A program made the position numbers and the translations under genes. 64,000 nt of DNA from NCBI RefSeq assembly GCF_007665395.1, contig NZ_VDND01000008.1:186001-250000 (forward strand), written 5' to 3'. How positions within the stretch are numbered: the first letter of the stretch is position 1; each line of letters begins with the position of its first letter. Shown piece after piece: positions 41,572-51,629 of the stretch. The DNA comes from Pseudomonas oryzihabitans. GTDB lineage: Bacteria; Pseudomonadota; Gammaproteobacteria; Pseudomonadales; Pseudomonadaceae. The notes below the pieces were generated by a model. The model worked only from the letters and a program-made list of their open reading frames with translations, ran no database searches and had not been told where the DNA came from.

Positions 41572-42327
41572 TCACGCCGCCAGGGTCGCGCCGCCGTCCA
41601 CCACGATGTCCTGCATGGTGATATGGCTGGCCAGGTCCGAGGCGAGGAACAGCACGGTGTTGGCGATCTCGTCGGGCTGGGCGATCTTGCGCAGCGGGAT
41701 GCCCAGCTTGAAGTCGTCCGGCAGCCCGTCCACCAGCCTCTGGTAACCCTCGGGCGAGCCGAGCATCCCGGCCAGCATGGGTGTCGCCGTGGAGCCTGGC
41801 GAGACCACGTTGCAACGCACCCCCGACCCCGCCAGTTCCAGCGCCACGCAGTGGCTGAGGGAGACCAGCGCCGCCTTGGAGGTGCAGTAGCCGGCCATCT
41901 GCAGGCGCGGTACATGGGCGGCGTTGGAGGCGATGTTGACGATTGCGCCGCGGCCCTGGGCCTTGAACAGCGGCACCAACTGGCGGAACAGATAGAAGGG
42001 CCCGGAGACGTTGACGTCCAGCAGCGCCTGCCAGTCGTCCAGGCTCAGGCTGTCGCTGGTGCCCAGGCGCAGGACGCCCGCGCCATTGACCAGCACGTCC
42101 AGGCGGCGCTCCTCGGCCAGCAGGGCCTGGCAGACCCTCTCCACCTGGGCCGCGTCGGCGACGTCCAGCAGCTGGGTGCGGAACGGATAGCTGCTCTCGG
42201 CGAAGTGCCGGTCGAGGCCGATCACCTCGGCGCCCGCTTCCTGGAAGCGGCGCGCCACCTGTAGGCCGATGCCCTGCCCCGCGCCGGTCACCCAGACCCG
42301 CTTGCCGGTAAAATCCAGTTGCGTCAT
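41572..42327 (-). CDS. entA: 2,3-dihydro-2,3-dihydroxybenzoate dehydrogenase
   Basis: A short-chain dehydrogenase of 251 residues that oxidises 2,3-dihydro-2,3-dihydroxybenzoate with NAD to 2,3-dihydroxybenzoate, the third step after EntC and EntB. TGAGQGIG (14-21) is the NAD loop; catalytic residues are S134, Y147 and K151 (YCTSK). It is the last gene of entC-entE-entB-entA, ten bases after entB. Its 3' end is duplicated in the downstream tandem array. Confidence 0.95.
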   Translation of the reverse strand: MTQLDFTGKRVWVTGAGQGIGLQVARRFQEAGAEVIGLDRHFAESSYPFRTQLLDVADAAQVERVCQALLAEERRLDVLVNGAGVLRLGTSDSLSLDDWQALLDVNVSGPFYLFRQLVPLFKAQGRGAIVNIASNAAHVPRLQMAGYCTSKAALVSLSHCVALELAGSGVRCNVVSPGSTATPMLAGMLGSPEGYQRLVDGLPDDFKLGIPLRKIAQPDEIANTVLFLASDLASHITMQDIVVDGGATLAA

Positions 42328-42337
42328 CAGGTTCTCC

Positions 42338-43198
42338 CTAGGCGCGAGCGCGCAGCAGATCCAGCCAGCCCTGCAGGGTCGGCTGGGCGGCGAGATCGGC
42401 GAAGGTCACCGGCAGGCCACGTTTCTGCCAGTCGCCCACCAGGGTCATGACCTGCACCGAATCCAGGCCGAAATCGGTGAGGTTGTCGTCCAGCGCCGGC
42501 TCTTCGTCGTCGGCGTCCAGCAGCGGCTGGACCTGGGCGCGCAGCCAGGCTTCGTCCAGGGTTACCGCGCCGCCGGTGACCTGGGCGGTGCTCAGGGTGC
42601 TGCCGCAGCGCGTCGCCACGTAGCGCAGCGCCATGCGGTGCTCTTCTTCGCTGAAGTCGGCCACGGCGTCGCCGATCAGGAAGGCCTGGATGTCCCTCAT
42701 GAAGGCGTCGGTGCAGGTGGTCAGGCAACCGATGTGGGCGTAGACGCCACAGACGATCAGCTGGTCGCGGCGCCACTCGGTCATCAGGTCCTGCAGGTTG
42801 GAACGGTGGAAGGCGCTGTAGCGCCACTTGGTCAGCACCACGTCGCCGTCCTTGGGCGCCAGCTCGTCCACCACCTGTTGCAGGGCGGGATCGGCCTGGG
42901 TCAGGCCCGGGCCCCACATGTCGTTGAGCAGCGCCCGGTCGGCCGGCGGCTGGTCGGTGGGCTGGGCGGTGTAGACCACCGGTACCCCCTGGGCATCGGC
43001 CCAGGCACGCAGGGCGGCGATGTTGGCTACCACCTGGGCGATCAGCGGACTGTCGTCGCCATAGAACTCGACGAAGTAGCGCTGCATGTCGTGGATCAGC
43101 AGCACGGCGCGGTCGGCCGCAGGTTTCCAGTCGACCTTGTTGGCGGGAAAGCCCTCGGGCTGGGGCAAGGGATAGGAGGCGAGACGGGGGATAGCCAT
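42338..43198 (-). CDS. entB: Isochorismatase / aryl carrier protein
   Basis: A bifunctional protein of 286 residues. Residues about 1-210 are the isochorismatase domain (AVLLIHDMQRYFVEFYGDDS, with the active-site TKWRYSAF lysine and GVYAHIGCLTT), which hydrolyses isochorismate to 2,3-dihydro-2,3-dihydroxybenzoate. Residues about 215-286 are the aryl carrier domain; S247 in DFGLDSVQVM takes the phosphopantetheine arm. A transferase for that step is not in the window. entE lies eight bases upstream. Confidence 0.96.
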   Translation of the reverse strand: MAIPRLASYPLPQPEGFPANKVDWKPAADRAVLLIHDMQRYFVEFYGDDSPLIAQVVANIAALRAWADAQGVPVVYTAQPTDQPPADRALLNDMWGPGLTQADPALQQVVDELAPKDGDVVLTKWRYSAFHRSNLQDLMTEWRRDQLIVCGVYAHIGCLTTCTDAFMRDIQAFLIGDAVADFSEEEHRMALRYVATRCGSTLSTAQVTGGAVTLDEAWLRAQVQPLLDADDEEPALDDNLTDFGLDSVQVMTLVGDWQKRGLPVTFADLAAQPTLQGWLDLLRARA

Positions 43199-43206
43199 GG
43201 GGAACC

Positions 43207-44828
<1,622 letters not shown>

Positions 44829-44832
<4 letters not shown>

Positions 44833-46016
44833 GTGGGGTTCTCCTCGTCGAGCAAACCACAGGCGGCACGCATGGTGCCCAGTTTGGCGGTGACCTCGGC
44901 CCACTCCGCCGCCGGATCGGAGGCTTCGACGATGCCGGCGCCGGCGAACAACCGCAGCAGCTCGCCCTGCACCGTGCCGCAGCGGATGGTGACCACCCAC
45001 TCGCCGTTGCCCTGGGCATCGCACCAGCCGACCATGCCGGTGAACAAGCCTCGGTCGAAGGGCTCGATGCGCTGGATCAGCTGACGCGCCGCGGCGGTGG
45101 GATAGCCGCAGACGGCCGGCGTGGGATGCAGGCGACAGGCGAGCTGCAATGCCGAGGTCTGGTGATCGGCGAGCTCACCCTCGATGGCGGTGGACAGGTG
45201 CCACATGGCGTTGGTGCTGAGCAGCGAGGGGCCTTCGGGCACGTCCAGGCGGCTGCACAGCGGCGCCAGCTGCTGGCGGATGTCCTCGATCACTAGGCGA
45301 TGCTCGTAGTGATCCTTGCTGGAATCCAGCAGCGCGCGGGCCACCCTTTCGTCTTCCTGGGGATCGGCGCGCCGTTTGGCCGACCCGGCCAGCGGATTGG
45401 TATGCACCCGGACGCCCTGCTTGCGCACCAGCAACTCGGGGCTGACGCCGACCAGTTCACCGCCTGCGGCGGTGGGGATGCGGAACTGGTAGCCGGTGGG
45501 GTTCTGCCGCGCCAGGTTGGCGAGGATGGCCTCCACGTCGGCCGGCTCGGCCAGGCGAATCTCCTGGATGCGCGACAGCACCGCCTTGCTCAACTCACCG
45601 CGGCGGAAGGCGTCGATGGCTTCCTCGACCGCCAGGCAGAAGCCCTCCGCGCTGGGCAGGTTGCGTACCTCGCGCACCTGGGGCGGCACCGTCGTCGCGG
45701 CGCTGACCGGTGCCGGACGCGCGGTCCAGGCATGTTCCTGGGGCACGTACAGACAGGAGGGCCGGCTGGTGTCGAAGGGTATGGCGCCCATGATTACCGG
45801 CTCGGCGATACCCGCCTGGCGGGCGCGGGCGAAGGCGTCCTCCACGGCATGCAGGAACAGGCTGTCCCGGTGGGCCCCACCGCTCGCGGGGGTCTCGACC
45901 CGGGCACAGATGCCACGCCCCTGGAGGACGCGATCACCCGACTGGAACAGGAAAGTCGCCTGCTCCCGACGATCGGTGGCCACCTGCCCGATCGCGTCTG
46001 CCCTCTTGCTCGTCAT
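44829..46016 (-). CDS. entC: Isochorismate synthase
   Basis: A protein of 395 residues converting chorismate to isochorismate, the first committed step of the catechol siderophore. SKAVLSRIQEIRL, FRIPTAAGGELVGVSPELLV, NPLAGSAKRR and the C-terminal HLSTAIEGEL and GMVGWCDAQGNGEWVVTIRC are motifs of chorismate-using enzymes. It heads the biosynthetic operon and faces a Fur-box-like site 22 bases upstream, so it is expected to be iron-repressed. It uses the chorismate made by the aroC product. Confidence 0.95.
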
Positions 46017-46037
46017 TGCTACGGACCTCTACGCAAA

Positions 46038-46052
46038 TGATAATGCTTATCA
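46038..46052. promoter_or_regulatory. Fur-box-like operator upstream of entC
   Basis: TGATAATGCTTATCA is a 15-base palindrome matching the 7-1-7 Fur consensus TGATAAT-N-ATTATCA at all but one position. It is 22 bases upstream of the entC start and should repress entCEBA when iron is plentiful. It lies in the 284-base region between entC and fepB; the middle of that region (about 46085-46260) shows no other motif that I can name. Confidence 0.85.
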
Positions 46053-46267
46053 ATGATGAGAAACTAACGCCTGCCTGCTGCAAAGTCAATTCGATAGCTA
46101 ACGAACGGATTTCCCCTGCCTCGTATAACTCACTGAAATACCTGACTTATTACCGTCGAGCAGAGCACCGGGCAGCGCTGGCTTGGCGCTCGGCCGGCCA
46201 TCGACCAGGGCGAGCCGGCGAGGACCGCAGCTGGCAGCCTTGCCCTCGGCGCAGGCATCTTTGAAAA

Positions 46268-46282
46268 TGAGAGTGATTATCT
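46268..46282. promoter_or_regulatory. Second, weaker Fur-box-like site upstream of fepB
   Basis: TGAGAGTGATTATCT keeps the right half ATTATC well and the left half partly. It lies 18 bases before the fepB start, where Fur would block fepB transcription. Together with the entC site it suggests coordinate iron control of the divergent pair. Confidence 0.65.
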
Positions 46283-46300
46283 TACAACTGGAAGGCGTCC

Positions 46301-47269
46301 ATGTTCAGCTTGTTGTCATCCTTTCGCATTCTCATCGTGCTGGCTCTCTCCTTCCTGACCCTGCTGGGCACCGCCCGGGCCGCGGATTGGCCCCGCGAAC
46401 TCACCGTCGACGGTAATCAGGTGACCCTCCCCGCCCAGCCGCAACGCATCGTCTCCACCAGCGTCACCCTCACCGGCTCCCTGCTCGCCATCGGCGCGCC
46501 CGTCGTGGCCAGTGGCGCCACCTCGCCCAACAACAGATTCGCCGACGACCAGGGTTTCCTGCGCCAATGGGGCGAACGAGCCAGGCAGCAGGGCGTGAAG
46601 CGGCTGTACATCGGCGAGGCTAATGCCGAGGCGGTGGCCGCGGAAGCCCCGGACCTGATCCTGGTCAGCGCGGCCGGCAACGACTCGGCGCTGCGGCTGG
46701 TCGACCAGCTCAAGGCCATAGCCCCGGTGCTGGTGGTGGGGTACGACAATCGCAGCTGGCAGCAGGTGGTGGAGCTTCTCGGCCAGGCCACCGGGCGCGA
46801 GGCCGCCGCGAAGAAGGTGGTCGACGACTTCGCCCAGCGCGTGAGCGACCTCAAGGGGCGGCTGCAGCTGCCGCCGCAACCGGTTTCCGCCTTCGTCTAC
46901 AACCCGGCGACGCGCCAGGCCAATCTCTGGACCGCCGCCTCTTCCCAGGGCCAACTGCTGGAAAGCCTGGGCTTCCAGTTGGCGGAACTGCCGGCCGGGC
47001 TGAACACCAGCCACAGCCAGGGCCAGCGCCACGACATCCTGCAACTGGCTGGCGAGAACGTCGCCACCGGTCTCACGGGCCAGACCTTCCTGCTGTTCGC
47101 CGCGGACGCCAAGGAAGCCGAGGCGGTACGCAGCAATCCGCTGCTGGCGCACCTGCCGGCGGTCAAGGACAACCGGGTGGAAGCCCTGGGCGCCGAGACC
47201 TTCCGCCTCGATCCCTACAGCGCCAACCTGCTGCTGGATCGCCTGGAGAAGTCGTACGCCAAGCCCTGA
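46301..47269 (+). CDS. fepB: Ferric enterobactin periplasmic binding protein
   Basis: A protein of 322 residues with a signal peptide (ILIVLALSFLTLLGTARA) and a class III binding-protein fold linked by a long helix. LPAQPQRIVSTSVTLTGSLL, GATSPNNRFADDQGFLRQWG and the C-terminal GAETFRLDPYSANLLLDRL are FepB-type. It delivers ferric enterobactin to FepDG. A GGAAGG site precedes the ATG. It is divergent from entC as in E. coli. Confidence 0.94.
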   Translation: MFSLLSSFRILIVLALSFLTLLGTARAADWPRELTVDGNQVTLPAQPQRIVSTSVTLTGSLLAIGAPVVASGATSPNNRFADDQGFLRQWGERARQQGVKRLYIGEANAEAVAAEAPDLILVSAAGNDSALRLVDQLKAIAPVLVVGYDNRSWQQVVELLGQATGREAAAKKVVDDFAQRVSDLKGRLQLPPQPVSAFVYNPATRQANLWTAASSQGQLLESLGFQLAELPAGLNTSHSQGQRHDILQLAGENVATGLTGQTFLLFAADAKEAEAVRSNPLLAHLPAVKDNRVEALGAETFRLDPYSANLLLDRLEKSYAKP

Positions 47270-47281
47270 GCAGAGCGGACA

Positions 47282-47463
47282 CTACGCCAGACCTCGCGCC
47301 GCCCGTAGTCTTGTCCACTACTCACCCCCATGGCCCAGTGGAAAACGCTGCGCGGTTTTCCACGCTACGCCAGGCCTCGCACAGCCCGTAGCCTGGACAA
47401 CGGCGCAGCCTTGTCCAGTCCTCATCACCGTGGCCCCAGTGGAAAATGCTGCGCGGTTTCCAC
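47282..47463. repeat. Tandem M1-type palindromes downstream of fepB
   Basis: Three M1 copies: 47338-47363 (GTGGAAAACGCTGCGCGG then TTTTCCAC), 47393-47418 (CTGGACAACGGCGC then CTTGTCCAG) and 47439-47463. A direct repeat CTACGCCAG[A/G]CCTCGC followed by GCCCGTAG recurs at about 47282 and 47366, giving an 84-base period. In the second copy the stem is changed on both arms (GGAAAA to GGACAA, TTTTCC to TTGTCC), so the pairing is conserved. Confidence 0.85.
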
Positions 47464-47488
47464 GCTACCTAGGGGAAGCCAGAGTGCA

Positions 47489-48718
47489 TCAGGCGCCGAG
47501 GCGTTCCGCCCGGCGCAGACCGCTGGCCAGGGCCCAGCACAGCGCGGCTACCAGCATGGCGACCAGGCCGAAGACCAGCGCCGCCTGGGCCGGTAGCAGC
47601 AGGCTGGCCAGGCCACCGAACAGCGCCGCACCTATGGCCTCGCCACCGATGTTCTGCGCGGTCCACAGCGCATTGATGCGTCCCAGCAGGCGATCGGGCG
47701 TCAGGCGCTGGATCAGGGCGTACTGCACCAGGGAATTGAGCGCGCCCAGGTAGCCGAACAGGACCAGGCAGGCTGCTGCCAGCCAGAAGCTCGGCAACAG
47801 GGCGAAGACCGCCACGGCGAGGAAGGTAGCCACCGCGGTCATCAGCAGGGTCCGCCCCGGTCGGGCCGCCTGATTCAGTCGGCCGCTGGTCAGGGCCCCC
47901 AGGGCGGCGCCCAGGGGCGCGGCGGCATAGAGCCAGCCCAGGTGGCCGGTATCCAGGCCCCAGCCCTCCCCCAGCGCCGGATAGAGCACCCGCACGGCAT
48001 TGGCCATGGTCACCAGGGCGCCGACCAGGGCCACCGCGCCGAGCAGCCGGTTCTCGAACAGAAAGGCGAAACCGCCACCCAGGGCCTGCCAGGGCGATTC
48101 GCGTGGCTGCTCCGGCGGCGGCAAGGGCGGCAGCCGCAGCAGCACCAGCAGGGTGATGAGGGTGCCGAAGGCGGTCAGGCCGTAGTTCCAGACCACACTG
48201 CCCTGAGCGATCAGCAGGGTCCCCAGCGGTGGCGCGACGATAGCCGCCAGCCGGACACTGAGCATGTTCAGGGCGCCGGCCTGCACCATGGATTCCCGCC
48301 CGACCAGGATGGGGGTCACCGCCAGCAGCGCGGTGACGCCCAGGGCGCCGAAGAAGCCGTCCCACAGCGCCAGCAGGTAGATCGCCAGCAGCGAGGGTTC
48401 GGGCAGGCTGGCGTTGATGGCCAGGCCGATGAAGCCCAGGCCGCAGATGGAGCGCGCCGCCAGGATCAGCCGCCGGCGTTCCAGGCGGTCGGCCAGCACC
48501 CCACCGGTGAGCAGCCCGACGAACATGCCGACGCCCGCCATGGTGAGGGCCAGCCCTACCTTGAGCGGCGAGTCGGTCAGTGCCTGGACCTGGATGGGCA
48601 CCGCCACGGCCAGCAGGCCGAGGGACAGCACGGAGACCAGGCGGGCGATGAACAGGGTGCGGAAGGCGGCGTGGGACCTGAGCAGGCCGAAGTCGAGCAG
48701 GAAGGACGTCTTGGACAT
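47489..48718 (-). CDS. entS: Enterobactin exporter (MFS)
   Basis: A protein of 409 residues with twelve membrane segments, closely resembling E. coli EntS over its length: SLGLLAVAVPIQVQALT, GGVLADRLERRRLILAARSI, NASLPEPSLLAIYLLALWDG and ALWTAQNIGGEAIGAALFGG are nearly the same. It pumps enterobactin across the inner membrane. It is divergent from fepD, the E. coli arrangement. The ribosome site is weak. Confidence 0.95.
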   Translation of the reverse strand: MSKTSFLLDFGLLRSHAAFRTLFIARLVSVLSLGLLAVAVPIQVQALTDSPLKVGLALTMAGVGMFVGLLTGGVLADRLERRRLILAARSICGLGFIGLAINASLPEPSLLAIYLLALWDGFFGALGVTALLAVTPILVGRESMVQAGALNMLSVRLAAIVAPPLGTLLIAQGSVVWNYGLTAFGTLITLLVLLRLPPLPPPEQPRESPWQALGGGFAFLFENRLLGAVALVGALVTMANAVRVLYPALGEGWGLDTGHLGWLYAAAPLGAALGALTSGRLNQAARPGRTLLMTAVATFLAVAVFALLPSFWLAAACLVLFGYLGALNSLVQYALIQRLTPDRLLGRINALWTAQNIGGEAIGAALFGGLASLLLPAQAALVFGLVAMLVAALCWALASGLRRAERLGA

Positions 48719-48770
48719 GAATCACCGGAAAAACACAGGAGACGCTATCGAGCCGCCGAGGCAAGGCTGT

Positions 48771-48802
48771 TAGCATGTAATACAGACTAGCATGTGTTAA
48801 TA
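48771..48802. promoter_or_regulatory. Direct repeat in the entS-fepD intergenic region
   Basis: TAGCATGT occurs at 48771-48778 and 48788-48795, both followed by an AATAC stretch (TAATAC, then GTTAATAC), a 17-base period that places both on nearly the same helix face. No site close to the Fur consensus is seen in the 126 bases between entS and fepD, although enterobactin genes are usually Fur-controlled. It may be an operator for another regulator. Confidence 0.45.
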
Positions 48803-48844
48803 CGCCTTGTTCTCATCTACTCCCTTTCCTGCTTGCCGTCACGG

Positions 48845-49840
48845 ATGACCATGCGCCCGCTTTTCCTGCTCGGCTGCGCCGGACTGTTGCTACTCGGGGT
48901 GATGGCCGCGAGCCTCGCCCTGGGCTCCACCGCCATCCCGCTGGCCGAGGTCTGGCAGGCGCTGGGCCACGTCTGCAGCGATCCCGCCTGCCTGATCGTG
49001 CGTGAAGCGCGGCTGCCGCGGACCCTCGCCGGGCTGCTGGCGGGCGCCGCCCTCGGCGTGGCCGGCACCCTGATGCAGGCGCTGACGCGCAACCCCCTGG
49101 CCGATCCCGGCATCCTCGGCGTCAATGCCGGTGCCAGCTTCGCCGTGGTGCTGGGCATCGCCCTGTTCGGTGCCAGCGGTCCCGAGCAGTACCTGGGCTT
49201 TGCCTTCGCTGGCGCCCTGCTGGCCAGCCTGGTGGTGCTGCTGGCCGGCGTCGCCGGTGGCGGCGGCTTCAACCCCATGCGCCTGGTGCTGGTCGGGGTG
49301 GCGCTGGGGGCGATGCTCGAAGGCGTCAGCTCCGGCATCGCCCTGCTCGATCCGCAGGTCTACGACCAACTGAGATTCTGGCAATTCGGCTCCCTGGACG
49401 TACGCCAGCTCGACCTGCTGCGCAGCGCCAGCCTGCCGGTACTGGGCGGCGTGATCATCGCCCTGCTGCTGGCGCCCGCCCTGAATGCCCTGAGCCTGGG
49501 CACCGAGCTGGCCGTGGCCCTCGGTACCCGGGTGCGCCAGACCCAGTTGCTCGGCCTGCTGGCCATCACCCTGCTCTGCGGCGCCGCCGCCGCGGCGGTC
49601 GGGCCCATCGCCTTCGTCGGCCTCATGGTGCCGCACCTGGGTCGCTGGGCGATCGGCGAGGACCATCGCTGGCTGCTGCCCTTCGTTCTGCTGTTCACCC
49701 CCAGCCTGCTGCTGACCGCCGACATCGTCGGCCGGCTGCTGGTGACCGGCGAGCTGCGCGTCTCGGTGGTGACCGCCTTCCTCGGTGCCCCCCTGCTGAT
49801 CTGGCTGGCCCGCCGGCAGCGCCAGGGCGTCCGCGCATGA
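48845..49840 (+). CDS. fepD: Ferric enterobactin ABC permease
   Basis: An inner-membrane protein of 331 residues of the BtuC/FecCD fold with about nine helices. REARLPRTLAGLLAGAALGV, GTLMQALTRNPLADPGILGV and VGPIAFVGLMVPHLGRWAIG are family signatures; the last includes the ATPase-coupling loop. ATG 48845 is chosen, with ATG 48851 as alternative; neither has a strong ribosome site, and a GTG at 48794 would add a poorly conserved leader. It starts fepD-fepG-fepC. Confidence 0.93.
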   Translation: MTMRPLFLLGCAGLLLLGVMAASLALGSTAIPLAEVWQALGHVCSDPACLIVREARLPRTLAGLLAGAALGVAGTLMQALTRNPLADPGILGVNAGASFAVVLGIALFGASGPEQYLGFAFAGALLASLVVLLAGVAGGGGFNPMRLVLVGVALGAMLEGVSSGIALLDPQVYDQLRFWQFGSLDVRQLDLLRSASLPVLGGVIIALLLAPALNALSLGTELAVALGTRVRQTQLLGLLAITLLCGAAAAAVGPIAFVGLMVPHLGRWAIGEDHRWLLPFVLLFTPSLLLTADIVGRLLVTGELRVSVVTAFLGAPLLIWLARRQRQGVRA

Positions 49841-50835
49841 GGCGCCCCGACCGCCTGCGCCTGCTCTGGGTGCTGCTCGCCTTGAGCGGCGCCGCCCTGC
49901 TGCTGGCGGTGTTCGCCCTAGGCAGCGGCAGCCTGGCCCTGAGTCCGTCCCAGGTCGTGGCCGCCCTGCTCGGCGAGGCGCCGCGCGGCATCGAGCTGGT
50001 GGTCACCCAGTGGCGCCTGCCGCGGGTGGCCCTGGCGCTGCTGATCGGCGCGGCCCTGGGGCTCAGTGGCGCGCTGTTCCAGTCGCTGCTGCGCAATCCC
50101 CTCGGCAGTCCGGACATCATGGGCTTCAATACCGGCGCCTACAGCGGGGTGCTGGTGGCCCTGGTCCTGTTCCAGGCCAGCATCCTCTGGAGCACCACCG
50201 CCGCCCTGATCGGCGGCCTGGCCAGCGCCGCCCTGGTCTATGTCCTGACCTGGCGCGGCAGTGGCGTGGATACCCTCCGGCTGATCATCGTCGGCATCGG
50301 CGTGCGCGCCCTGCTGATGGCGCTCAACACCTGGCTGATCGTCCAGGCCTCCCTGGAGGCCGCCTTCAGCGCCGGCCTGTGGAGCGCCGGCTCGCTCAAT
50401 GGCCTGACCTGGGCCAAGGCCTGGCCGGCGGTGCTCTTCATCCTGCTGGCGGGGACGGCCAGCCTGGCACTGAGTCGTCGGCTGTTCCTGCTGGAGATGG
50501 GCGACGACACCGCCTGCGCCCTCGGCGTCCCGGTGGAACGCACCCGGCTGTCGCTGCTGGGCCTGGGCGTGGTGCTCACCGCCGCCGGCACCGCGGTGGC
50601 GGGCCCCATCTCCTTCATCGCCCTCGCCGCGCCGCAGATCGCCCGCCGCCTGACCGGCACCCAGCGCCTGGCGCTGCCCGCCGCCGCCCTCACCGGCGCG
50701 GTGCTGTTGCTGGGCGCGGATCTCCTCGCCCAACGCCTGTTCCTGCCCTATGTCCTGCCGGTGGGCCTGGTCACGGTGAGCCTGGGTGGGCTCTACCTGA
50801 TCGGCCTGCTCATCTGGGAGTCCCGCCGCTCATGA
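49837..50835 (+). CDS. fepG: Ferric enterobactin ABC permease, second subunit
   Basis: An inner-membrane protein of 332 residues pairing with FepD. TQWRLPRVALALLIGAALGL, LFQSLLRNPLGSPDIMGFNT and VAGPISFIALAAPQIARRLT are the FecCD-type motifs. It overlaps fepD by four bases (ATGA at 49837-49840) and fepC in the same way, so the three are translationally coupled. Confidence 0.94.
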   Translation: MRRPDRLRLLWVLLALSGAALLLAVFALGSGSLALSPSQVVAALLGEAPRGIELVVTQWRLPRVALALLIGAALGLSGALFQSLLRNPLGSPDIMGFNTGAYSGVLVALVLFQASILWSTTAALIGGLASAALVYVLTWRGSGVDTLRLIIVGIGVRALLMALNTWLIVQASLEAAFSAGLWSAGSLNGLTWAKAWPAVLFILLAGTASLALSRRLFLLEMGDDTACALGVPVERTRLSLLGLGVVLTAAGTAVAGPISFIALAAPQIARRLTGTQRLALPAAALTGAVLLLGADLLAQRLFLPYVLPVGLVTVSLGGLYLIGLLIWESRRS

Positions 50836-51629
50836 ACGACGCCCCCTCCTCGCGCCTGAGTGCCGAGCGCCTGACCCTGGGCTATGGCCGCAAACTGATC
50901 GCCGAGGACCTCTCGCTGACCATCCCCGACGGTGAGCTGACGGTCATCATCGGTCCCAATGGCTGTGGCAAGTCGACCCTGCTGCGCACCCTGAGCCGCC
51001 TGCTGGCGCCCAGCAGCGGCCAGGTCTGGCTGGATGGCCAGGCGATCCAGAGCTATCGCACCAAGGAGGTCGCCCGTCGGCTGGGACTCTTGCCGCAAAG
51101 CTCCCAGGCCCCCGGCGATATCTGCGTCCGCGACCTGGTGGCACGCGGGCGCTATCCGCACCAGTCGCTGTTCGGTGGGGTCCGCGCCGACGACGAGCGC
51201 GCGGTGACCCAAGCCATGCAGGCCACCGGGGTCTTCGAACTGGCCGATCGCGCGGTGGACACCCTGTCCGGCGGCCAGCGCCAGCGGGTATGGATCGCAA
51301 TGGCCCTGGCTCAGGAAACGCCCCTGCTGCTGCTCGACGAGCCCACCACCTGGCTCGACATCACCCACCAGATCGACCTGCTGGAATTGCTGCAAGACCT
51401 CAACCAGCAGCGGGGCCATACCCTGGTGATGGTGCTGCACGACCTCAACCATGCCTGCCGCTACGCCACCCACCTGGTGGCCATGCGCGATGGCAAGGTG
51501 CTGGCCAGCGGCCGCCCGCGGGACGTGGTCACCCCGGCGCTGATCAAGGCGGTCTACGATCTGGACTGCCTGATCATCGACGACCCGGTGGCCGGGACCC
51601 CCATGGTGGTGCCCCTGGCGCGGCGCTAG
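50832..51629 (+). CDS. fepC: Ferric enterobactin ABC ATPase
   Basis: A cytoplasmic ATPase of 265 residues that powers FepDG. Walker A is IIGPNGCGKSTLLRTL, the signature DTLSGGQRQRVWIAMALAQ, and Walker B LLLLDEPTTWLD; VLHDLNHACRYA holds the switch histidine. The start overlaps fepG. Its final bases overlap the end of the convergent M20 peptidase gene by four bases, leaving no room for a separate terminator. Confidence 0.96.
   Translation: MNDAPSSRLSAERLTLGYGRKLIAEDLSLTIPDGELTVIIGPNGCGKSTLLRTLSRLLAPSSGQVWLDGQAIQSYRTKEVARRLGLLPQSSQAPGDICVRDLVARGRYPHQSLFGGVRADDERAVTQAMQATGVFELADRAVDTLSGGQRQRVWIAMALAQETPLLLLDEPTTWLDITHQIDLLELLQDLNQQRGHTLVMVLHDLNHACRYATHLVAMRDGKVLASGRPRDVVTPALIKAVYDLDCLIIDDPVAGTPMVVPLARR

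Noticed and set aside
40574..42264. Several similar short proteins beginning MRQLHRRSPTGG that look like a gene family
   Set aside because: They are translations of the repeated M3 palindrome and adjoining array units, not genes. Their similarity reflects DNA repeats.
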